Both the position numbers and the translations under genes were made by a program. Below are positions 12,001-24,000 of a DNA stretch of 64,000 bases, in pieces. A model generated the notes under the pieces. The model had not been told where the DNA came from, did no database searches, and saw only the letters and a program-made list of their open reading frames with translations. Source of the stretch: Temnopleurus reevesii (lineage: Eukaryota > Echinodermata > Echinoidea > Temnopleuroida > Temnopleuridae). The stretch spans positions 1 to 64,000 of the forward strand of contig BQKZ01000439.1 in assembly GCA_036244855.1 (NCBI GenBank), in the 5' to 3' direction. Each line of letters begins with the position of its first letter. Within the stretch, counting starts at the first letter, position 1.

Positions 12001-15000
12001 GCGCCATATAAAAGGATGATTCATGTTCTTCTGTTTGGTCTTTAAACTTAACAAAACAGTGGTAACTGAATTACATTTTGTATCATTTTCTCATGTGGAA
12101 TTGCCCATAAGTATTAGAGCTCTGTATTTATTCATTTTATTCATTTTTACTTTTGTTTATTCAGGGTAGCCTTATCAGTTAAAAAACTGCTAGCCTTGAG
12201 AGCCCTGTATACACATAGCTGTCGGATACAAGTATAATAAACCAGGATATTGATGGTCTTCTTCAATTAACCCTTAATGTGCCACATGCATGTGTACTGA
12301 TCTATGCAGGAGTGCCAAGTGCGTGTATACACGCAATCGTAATAAAACCCTTTGTGTACTACTATTGTGTATATCGTACAGATTAACTCTGGATGCTATT
12401 GTATTGTTCTCATATCCTGCTTAGGTATTAGCAGGACAATTCCATAAATGGGTCAACCTAAGGGTGAAATTTTGAAACCTGGCAAACCAACCTAAATGAC
12501 ACATCATTTTAAAGCCAATACTTTGAAGTTTCTTAAATTGTAACTTTAATACTTATATTTTCAAGGTCAAGGTCATAGAAGAGATTTTTTACGGAGTGAT
12601 TTTTGTTTCCGCAATTCCTTAAATTTTTAGTGTAGTAAATATTTCAAAGAATTTTTCTAATTTTTCAAGTGTTTTCATTACTATTTCACTCATAATGTGT
12701 ATGTGATAACCCACTCTTCAATCCCAGATAGAAATTTTATTGGGTTTCAAACTGTTAGTTTTGTAATTAACATTTGATTATGTAACCGACATGTTGAATT
12801 ACGTCCGTCACAAAAAAGTTTGATTTTTTTATATTATGAATAAACAAAGCACTCAACAAATCTGATATTCCCAATGCAAAGTAAGCTTGTGGGACTCTAC
12901 ACAGTCACTAAAAAAANAATTGAAAATTAACAAAAATCACAGAAAAATTGTAGGAAAACAATAGAAATATAAACTGAAAAGTTATTTGTTAGTAAAGTGA
13001 TAAATGAAGATACAAAATCAAATCTGAAAAAAAGTCACTTTCAGATGTTTGAGAGCTTTCTACTGATGAGAGCATCCAAACAATTTATTCTTGCCTTGCC
13101 TTACTCCTGATAAGATTGGGCATGTTAACTCTCCACGCATTTCACTGCACTTAATAAACCCTCAGGCATTTCAAGTACTCATTCCTGACAGTTACTATAG
13201 CAACAGTCGTAAATAATGCTTTTCATTGAATTAAGGATTTCTCTGTGCTGACTGCTGTATTAACTGAAATTTTCAGTCGGGCTTTATTCTCATGAATTTG
13301 CGACCATAAATTGGCTAAAATTTTCACTCGTTGGAATGCCCAGGATAGACTTGAATTTGTGTAATGTAATGTTTTGAAATGTGAAAATAACAACTTGCTG
13401 TGTGAAAAGGTCTGAAATCCAGTGAGGTAGCTACAATTCATGTGAAATATTGGCTTTTACAGTTATTGTTGTTGACGACAAGCCGCTTCATTGAATGAAA
13501 ATTTCCAGGACAAAGAATAAAAATTTCCTTCACAAACCCATCAAATAGAAATCAGTAATATTATGTCAGTGATTTAGCTGAAAGTTAATGCAACCTCCAC
13601 ACAATTGTTTTGAACACCCTATTTGCCAGCATTTAAAAAAACAAAACATATCTTATAGTAATTAATACTTTGTGCACAAAAGATCTGTCACCTTATTGTC
13701 TAAATATAAACAGTTTACGGGTTTATAGATGTCATAAAATGCAGCTGTTACTAATCTTGTTTTTCACTCTCCCTTGTTTTATTGATTGGTTGATAATTGC
13801 CATCAATCAACCCAGGGAAGTTTAAGGGGTGTTGTTCAAAATCAACTGCAAATCAATTGCAACTTTGCAAATTTATTCCTGCACGCTATGTTCATTTAAC
13901 AAGACGTGCATGAAACAAGGATTTTGATTGGCACGTTCCGATAACTGCAACTTTCGATCAATTGTTGCAAATTTTGAACAACACACCCTAAGAGTGGTAA
14001 AATTATAAAATTGATCATTGTCTCACCCATTTCTTATCTGCTTTTAATTGATATAGATCGATATCAATATTTACCAATGAATGTCTATAGGATTTTACCC
14101 TTCTATGAAAATGCAAATTAGCTGATTTACTAAGTGATTCAAATTGATCAATGCATGTTACTAACCAATGAGCATAATTATGTGGTATTCCTTGGACCTG
14201 TTAATAAAGAGTTATCCAGTATATACACAATGTTTGTTGCTATGTCAGCAAGCCTCTGGTAAGTTTTTGAGTTGTCAAGAAATATAAACCAGCTCATTAT
14301 CCACTTTTGCCCCCCCCCCAAAAAAAAAAAATACAATCAAGGGCAAGTCTTGATTTTTTTTAAATGTTTGTGGCCACTTTTCTCAAGGTCACATAATTGT
14401 TGTACAGTCACACCTGGTTTAATGACCACCTGTATATAAAGACTTCAATTCTTGACTCACTAGAAAACAATTTACATGTGAATAAACTTGTTTATACACA
14501 CCACCATTTAAAACAAAACAAATATGAAAGAAATTTATAATTTGCACAATAGAGCTGTCAATCCTATTGTAAGTGTTATCACTTACCAAGTGTTTACAGT
14601 AGTACTTCAGATGTCATAAAATGCAGCTGTCGCTAATCTTGTTTTTCGCTCTACGTTGTTTTATTGATTGGTTGACACTTACCATTGATCAACCCAGGGA
14701 TATTATCAGTGAGAAGGTGTTATACATTATTATTTGTTACCTGTTTTGATATACACACTTTTAAAGCCCAAATACAGTTTTGGTGATGATCGAGAAATTT
14801 TAATTTTACCGGATGTTTAACATGCCATATATAGATGTACCATACACACATTTCGAAACAATAGCATTTTTTTAATGAACTGATTCTCCTTTATAAATTG
14901 TATTTGACCATTCAATCATATTTAGTGCCCTCTCTCGGTAATAATGATATTTTGTTCGTTATCGAGCATATATAGAAAGTTATTTCCGAGATTTGACAAA

Positions 15001-18000
15001 AGATTAATGATAAGGTGTAATTCTGAATTTTCATCAAATTCTGTGCATGAGAAGGTGTCCTTTATCAAGGAAGAAAATATATATTTTTTAACCTTATAGA
15101 TTATTATTTTATCCAAACTCATTCATTTTTCACACAATCTTTTGAGCGATATATTCATGATACTATATTTCATTTTAGATTTGAAGACAAAATTTGTGGA
15201 CAAAAATATTGACACTTTTACAAAAACTTTACTCAAGCTTTAATATACACTTTTAAATAAAATTCTATGATAAAGAATGACTGATCAATAGTTTTCTACC
15301 CTTCTGTAAAATATAAATTGGATGATTTAGTAACAAAATTTCAATATGCGTTCCTTGCCAATGAACGTTATATTAGGTGGTATTCATTAGCCCTGTTTAA
15401 AGTGCAGTTTGCATGCATTATTCGTTGCTATGTCAGCAAGCCTCTGGCATGCTTGCAAGTTGTCAAGAACAACCCTATTGTTATTCATGAAATTTGGCCA
15501 TCATCTGCTACAAGTAAAGCAGTTTATCACCCTCTTTAGCAACAAAATTTTACAGTCAAGGGTAAATCTGAAATTTTGTACATTTCGCAACCATGAATTT
15601 ACTTCCACTCATAATAATGCCCATAGACTTGTGTACGATAATCTCTCATAACATGAAAATAACAACGTGCTATAATGTCGATATATATGAAATTCAGATA
15701 TCACATCAACAGGAAGAATTAAATGGTAAATAAATGATAATTGAAGCAAATTATTTTAATTTTTTTCAGGTACTTCACTGGACAGCAACTCAAGGAGCTT
15801 TTTGTTCTCGACGATCCCAAAGTATCTGAAACACAGATGCAACTGGAAGCTATGCATTCAACGCAGAGGAAGACCGATGTCAATCTAGATGCCCACATTG
15901 CATTCTTATACTCTACAGGTAAGGAGAAAAAGAAACCACAATCAAACTTGTCTTAGTGACCACCTATCTATAGTGGCCACCTGTAAGAAAGTACGAAGAA
16001 AGATCTAGGAGTAGGATATTCTGAAACACATATACAACTTGAAGCAATGCATTCAACGCAGAGGAAGACCGATGTCGATCTGGATGCCCGCATGACATTC
16101 TTGTATTCAACAGGTAAGAGGGAAAAAAAAAAGAAACTGCCTATAGACCTGTCTTCAGGACCACCTGTCTATAGTGGCCACCTGTAAGAAAGTAGTCAGA
16201 AACTTTAACAATAGGATATTCTGAAACACAGATGCAGCTGGAAGCTATGCATTCTATGCAGAGACAGACAGATGTTAATCTGGATGCCCATATTGCATTC
16301 TTATACTCTACAGGTAAGAGGAAAAAAAGAAACTACCTTTAGACCTGTCTTCGGGACCACCTGTCTATAGTGACCACCCAACTATAGTGGTCACCTGTAA
16401 GAAAGTACTAAGAAAGTTCTAGGAATAGGATATTCTGAAAGACAGATGCAACTTGAAGCTATGCATTCAATGCAGAGGAAGACAGATGTCGATCTGGATA
16501 CTCTACAGGTAAGAGGGAAAAAAAAGAAACTACAATTAAACCTGTCTTATTGGTCACATATTTATAGTGACCACCTGTCTATAGTAGCCACCAGTAAGAA
16601 AGTTCTAAGAAAAGGATATTCTGAAACACAGATGCAGCTGGAAGCTATGCATTCAACGCAGAGGACAGACTGATGTCAATCTGGATGCCCACATTGCATT
16701 CTTATACTCTACAGGTAAAATATAGTAGATCTTTTCAAGCTCTCTTCTCTTTATCATCTATAGATTTTACCCATCAAAAGTCAAACACGCTGTTTCTTCC
16801 GTCACAACAAATTCGATTGTAGATGCAGTTTACCACTCGGCTTTCAAATCTTTGTGTGTAGACACCTCCCCATGCTACATTGAAACATTCATTTAAAGAA
16901 TTGTCATTTTATTACCTCTATCTAAGATTCTGCTTCTTTTTTCTACCTGTTTCCAGGTATCTTTGGTATCAGCGACCATGATCTAATGTTCTCTCAAGAA
17001 GCACATCACGAGGAACCAAATCATGAGTTTGAGGAAGAAGGAAACCAATATGTCCAACAAAGGGTACGTGTACTTAGTATTCCATCTCCTTTTTTCATCA
17101 TCATCATCATCATCATCTCCTCCTTCTTCTTTTTCTTCTTCTTTGTCTTCTCTGTTCATTTCTTCTTTTTTTCTTTTTTTTCTTATTCTTCTTTTTCTTT
17201 GTCTTCTTTGTTCATTTATTCTTTTTCTTCTTCATCTTTGTTTTCTTCTTTCTATTTTTTTCTTCTCTCTTTGTTCCCTTCTTCCTCATCTTCTTCTTCT
17301 TACTCTCCTCCTCCTCCTTCTTCTTATCCTTCTCCTTCTTCTCGTCCTTTTCCTATTCTTCTATCTTAAAGTCAGTCCGTCATGATCGACATGACTTCCG
17401 GTTGCAAGCCAAAATGTCCGCAGCCATTTTGAATGCGAAGATTGTCAAACAGAAAATCACATGTTTTTTTATTACCTTGAATAGCGAGTAAGCAAGGTTT
17501 ATTTTGCTAGCTCACAGCTCGGCAATCGCAAACGTATGCGTTCGCACGTTTTTATAGAAAAAAAATCAAAGCCAAAGAGGGGACGAATCAAAGTTACACG
17601 CAACAACAAGGATCGAATAGTCGTACGAAGTGCTCCGAGTTTCTGAGCTTGGCAAGGTGCGTAAGCAAAGACATTTTCAAATATCGTTGTTGCCAATACG
17701 AAACACGCCGTCCGTGCGCGCTCGCAACCGGAAGTCATATCGATCGTGACGGACTGACTTTAATCTCTGGCCTCAGCGACCATGATCTAATGTTCTCTCA
17801 GAAGGCTCACCATGAAGAACCAAATCGGGAATTTGCGGAATTAGGAAATCAGTATGTTCAACAAAGGGTTACATGTAGTTTGTATTAAATTTCTTTGCAT
17901 CATCACCATCTCCATCTTCTCTATCTCCTCCTCTTCCTCTTTTTCTGTTTTCTTCTATCTTTTATCTGTTTTCTCAAGAGGCTCACCATTAAGAATCAAA

Positions 18001-21000
18001 TCATGACTTTGAGGAAGAAGGAAATCACTAGGTCATCTTCTTTTCACCATCATTATCTTTTTCATCTTCTTCTCTCCTTTTTCTTTGATTTTTTCTTTGT
18101 TCACTTCTTCATTTATTGTCTTCTTCCTCTTGTGTCCTCTCTTCTTTTGCATAATTAGTGACCATGATGTTGTTATTTAATACTGATATTAGCATCACTA
18201 TTTTCATTTTCATTACTTTTATTAACATTGTTTGTGTTGATCTATTGTTATTATTACCACAGTTCTCTTTTAATTTTTTTTAATGCCTTCAGGTTCAACG
18301 AGCACAGGAGCTGGTAGCCCAAGAATCCGACCTGACCCGAAAGCTCAACGACCACATCAAGCAGGGCACAGAGGGGCCTGGTCGGTCCAAGAAGCGATAC
18401 TCGATGAACGTCAATCGTGAGCGACTCCAAAGCGAGTGGGCGGAAAAGACGGGTGAGGGGGTCATCAACCCGCCACTCCAGCACATTCCAAAGCATTACA
18501 AACCAGGTATGTTAAAAAGACAGGAAATTCGATCTATAATGAAAATGACTGGAATGGCGTTACAACAAAGTTGCAATCAATTACAAGTTGCAGTTGATCG
18601 GCAAGCGCCAATCAAAACCATTTTTCATACGCGACTTGTCAAAAGTGCAGACAGTGTGTGAATGAACATGTGCATTCTGATTTGTAATTAATTTGCATCT
18701 TTGCAAATTGCATCTTTGCAGCAACACTCCCTCAGGCAAACTCCTTTTATGCAACCAATACTGGTCTGAACATAAGCATATAAGCATGTAATTTTTAGGC
18801 TTAATTACATGTATTTTATGCAATACAATCAACCTTGATTTAGTCAAATATGTTGGAACTCAAGAAAAAGCGGTGACTTGGAGAAAATTGGACTGAAATG
18901 TGAAAATAAAGGGATATAAAGAGACTCTGACTTGAAAATACTAAAGATGAGGTCAACAATAGGCAAGGTTGAGCCTGATTTTTTTTTTTTTAGAATAGAG
19001 GAAGTGTATATGACCCATATCTTAGAGGGAATAATGGGCCAAGCTGCCTTTATACTCTAAGGTACATCACAATATAAAAAGAGATGTTTTAGTATGCTAG
19101 ATGAAGACAAAAATAGACCAAGAGATAAGATGCAAATGGTGATGATTGTGCAAGTGATTGTGAGAACGCAACTTTAACCTCAACCTTCGACTGTAATACA
19201 GTGGAAACTCATTTTAACGAGGTACTTGGGGACCATAGAAATATACCTTGTTATAGCAGTAATCTCATCATAGTAGAGTTAAATAAGAAAGTTATTAAGA
19301 GCTGGGACCAAACTATTACGTCTTTATATCGGGAATATTGCTATCATAGATCTCTTTGTATCAAGTTTCCACTGTAAATAGAGAAATTGTTAATTAGATG
19401 AATATCTTGGACTCTTTTCTTCCCTTCAGAGGACAGACCACCCCCAAGAGCTGTTACCAAAGCAATGCAAGATTTAGACCGCACAATGGAGGAGCTGACC
19501 TTGGACGATTCACAGATAAACCTTGACGAAGAAGCAGAAGACCTTGCCCAGCGTTCACCCAATTTCCATGACGATAGGTCGATAGGAAGCGGTGATGACC
19601 ATGAAGAAGAGGTAGTGATCATTGATGAGTCGCCACCGGGAAGCGATGGCGAGGATGAAGTTGCTGGAAGCAGACCAGGGAGTGTCTTCATCGTCGACGA
19701 TAACTCCAGACCCGGGAGCAGGGCGGATAATGGGTCGAGACCTGGCAGCAGGGTTCAGGACAAAGCCTTCATCGGAGAATCCTACCTGCCAGACCTGCCA
19801 GATAGCAGCCGGGGATGCTCTGCGAATGATGCCGCGAGTAGGAACACCACTTACGACAACCGCAAGGATGGATCTAGACACGATCAGGACGAGGAGATGG
19901 AGGATTATATCGATGATCACAGCAGTACGGACAACTCGCAAAGCGACCCACAGAGGGTAGGAATCAAGGAGGAAGTGCAGGAGGGTAGTGATGACAGTCT
20001 GGAGTTGGTTGTTGGTATGAGTCCTCCACAACGTCCAAGCAACAAGGATGGTGATGCGCCTGAAGTGTCTCAAGGAAACAGTGAAAATCTTGGAGGTATG
20101 ATGGATGATAGGGATGGACGGAGGAGCAGGCAAGTGATGCCTTCCGATACCGACAGCTACGGGATGATGGAAGTCAGCACCGGACAGCCATTGGACATGC
20201 CACGGTTCAATGTGACCAGAAAGCTCTCCCTTGAGGAGTCGGGTTCTTTGCCATGCAGCCTCCAGGCGAGTAGAGATGGAGCGATGCAGGAATCCAGGAC
20301 CGACACCATCGAGTGGGAGAGCGGGAAGTGTTCGTCTCAGGATACCAGATCCATCTTGCAGGCTGGAGAACGGTTAAGGGACCAAGATGCGAGTATGGAT
20401 GCTGCGGATGATTTCGATGCCGATGATGAAGATGGAAGTTTTGGAGAAGTGGTTGAGGTGTCCGTCGCAAGCTTTTGCTGTCAGGCAGATGGTGAGGTCA
20501 GTCAAGACATGGATGTTAGCGCTGCTGCAGAAAATGTTTCAAAGCCGGAGATATCCGATCAGTCCAAATACCAGACTGGGTATGAAATTGAAGAGGACAG
20601 TTACGAAGATGTATCCATGGCCAGCTTCTCTGTGCAGACTGATGATGTGGAGGATGAGAATACTGCTCAATCTGAAAGTTGTAAAATGCAACATCAACCA
20701 AAGTCTCTTGTTGAAACTGATGCGAATGAACGTTCACCTCAACGCGATGAACGATCTAGTACCTCTAATGCAGGGCGTGGTCCTCCAGGAGGCATTGACC
20801 TTGACGCAACATCCCGGTTCCTTGGTCTGACATCGGAGGAGAGCCCGTTCCTTGATACCTCATCCCCCGTCACCAGGGGTCGCCACGTCAGGAGGATAAT
20901 ATCCGATGATGATGAAGATGATGGTGATGAGTCTGTGTTCCAGAGAGGCATCAGCTCAGGAGGGAGTAGGAGAAGCATCGATGAGGACAGCAGAGGAGGG

Positions 21001-24000
21001 AGGCGGCCCAGCTCCAAGAGGAAGAAGCCTTCCAGCGTTCTGGTGGGTGATAGTGAGGATGAGGAGGAGGAGGTGTCAAAGAGATCAAGTAGAACTACCA
21101 AGTCTTCCTTAGAGGATGAACAGAGTGCTGCTCTCCAAGGTAAATAACAATCACCCCAATGCACAGAATGCTGCATACCTTTCAACCATTATAAATTTCA
21201 TTGAATTTTGATATTTTTTAAAATATAATTTTGTTTCAATATCTTGCAGAAAGTATTTTTCCCCTCATTTTTGAGTAATCATTCCTCTTTCCTTTTTTTG
21301 GAAGGTGGGAGGTGTTGAAATATTAGATGTTGAAATTTAAATGGAAACAATTGTTGCACTCTTCATTTTTTTCTAGAATTTTTCAGAAGAACAGAACAGA
21401 GTTTTCAAATTGAAATTTGATTTCAGATAGTTGCAAGATTTGTAGCACTTGTTTACATCACCTGGGTTGAGTGCAATATAATACAGATATTTATTAATAT
21501 TTGGAGCACCCAAAGTGTTAACTCATCTTGATTCTTCTCATTGCTTTGCAGATAGCATGGATGACTTTATCGTAGGGGATTCTGATGAGGAGCAGTCGTT
21601 TGATGAGCCATCAGCTGGTAAGGTTCTTTGACTTTTGAATTCATTTTATAAGAAGATAACATTGATAGACAATTCTGCAGCCACAAAATGTCCAAGATAC
21701 TCAGTAGGAGGTATATTAATCATTGTGTAGAATATAGTACAGTCTAACTTCGTTATAACGAGGTCGTTGGGACCAGATGAATTCCCTCTTTATATTGAAA
21801 CCTTGTAATATCAGGGTCAAAATACAATAAAATACAAAGAGATGGGACCAGGAAAATTAGCTTGTCATAACGAGAGCTCATTATATCAGTGCTCTTTATA
21901 ACAAGGTTTGACTGTATGAAGCAATGTCAAAAATAATCAATCCTTTTGAATGTTCACATCAATATCTTGAAGCAAAATCTATGAATTTCTTAAATCACAT
22001 CCCAAATGGGTTACATCTTACATCGATTATCCCAAACAATCCATGGACAATCGCAAATCCGAATTGGAAACTGGTATCAATTTGCGATAGTCCAAGGAAG
22101 GTGCCAAAAACAAGACACTGGAACTCTCACAGTGCAATCTTTTTAGATGCAATTGAAGAGCTTTATCAATTTCATTATTTCACCATCCTAATAAAACTTT
22201 TCCATGACAGTTAAAAGTGTTTGTTACAAAAGATTTATTCATTTACTGAACATCAAGTTTTGATCGTCAAATTGTGTGAAAATAGGAAGTCAAGTGATTC
22301 AGGATGGCACACTTATTGGTTGTCTGTTTTTCTTTTTTTCTTTTTCTTTTCTTTTTTTCTTTGGCCTGGCATCACAAAGTTCACGGAGGGAAGCCTTAGT
22401 GTCATTCTTTAAAGGGGAACTTTTATGACACTGTATATTAACTTTTTCTGATTTATCTTTCAATATGCATCCATATCCACCACACTTTTCATCCCTTTTT
22501 ATTTCATAGAGGTGAAAAATCCAGAAATGTCATTGATGTTTGGAACGCCCCTCAAAAGCGGACCGTGGGTGGTCCGTTGGGTTGGGACATCGATCTGTCA
22601 ATCATGATGACGTCATATACAGACATTGCTGAGCGTGAACCGGCGTTTGTGTGTGTCACTCTATGCATTTGTGATATTGTTTGGCGTCAATTATACCCGC
22701 CATTTGAACATATTTTTAATATCCGGGATATGGCGGATTCTTCAGAAGTTGAGGAAAACAGTTAGTCAAGTCCTGACTCGGATTTCGAGGAGGATATTGA
22801 ACAAGAAGGAGAAATATTAGGGGCACAATCTTACATGTTTAAGTACGTGGTTTTGACGCAGGACTGGATATGACGTCACAGACCCCGTCGGTCAATAGCT
22901 GTGTCGTAGAGGGGGTATTTCTGGGAGGCGGGGCTTAGCTCTCTGACCCAGACAAAAATGTTGATGGAAAATAATTTTTTTTAAATACCAAGAGGTGTAT
23001 TTTTGGGAGGAAAATGAAATTATTATGTTAAGACATATGTAATCTTCAAAATGATACAGGGCGTCATAAAAGTTCCCCTTTAAATGTCCCTGGCTTTTGT
23101 TTCATCTTATTACTGATTTTTTTTCTTTTCATAATTTTTTTGTCTGTTTAGACAAAGATGCTGTCATTGATGAGAGTCTTGAGGAATCAGAGATAGCCGC
23201 ATCTAGATGTTTAGAAGATGAGGTGGAGGAAGAAGAAGAGGAGGAAGAAGAAGAAGAGGAGGAAGAAGAAGAGGAAGAATTGATTGGAAGAAAACGCAGT
23301 AAGAAACGCTTGATTGTAAGTGACGATGAAGAAAATGACGATGATGAGTGTGATAAATCTGGAGAACACTTTGAAACAGGAAAGAAAGATGACTTCATTC
23401 TGACGGAAACAGAGGCAGTTGAAGAGAGAAGGCGGATCATATCTTTTGACACCGGCAGAATGTCGGATGGAGAAGATGAAGAAGCAGTGGTGGACAATGA
23501 TGAAGAACATTTAGAACCACACGAAGTAGAAAGGAGAGATGATGAAGGGATGGAGGAGTCTATTGAGGACAGTGATGATCACATACAAGAAGATAATAAT
23601 TTTCATGATGATGAGGACAGAGAAGAAGAGGAAGAACGGCAACAACTCGAGGAGGAGGAGGAACATATTCCAGACAGTGATGATCACATACAAGAAGATA
23701 ATAATTTTCATGATGATGAGGACAGAGAAGAAGAGGAAGAACGGCAACAACTCGAGGAGGAGGAGGAACATATTCCAGACAGTGATGATCACATACAAGA
23801 AGATGATGATTCTGTTGATAAGGAGGAGGACGACGAAGAACAACTCAGTGAGGAGGAGGAGGAGGATGATATTCTGAACAATGATGACTGTGAAGAGGAA
23901 GAGGAAGAGGGGGATTTTGAAGAGGACAGTGACCAAATTGATGAGGATGAGGAAGATGAGGAGGAGGAGGAAGAGGAAGAAGATGATGAACAGAGGGAGA

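Noticed and set aside
16986..17385. Open Ser/Phe/Leu-rich frames over the pyrimidine tract
   Set aside because: Simple repeat without stops; only 16957-17063 is coding.
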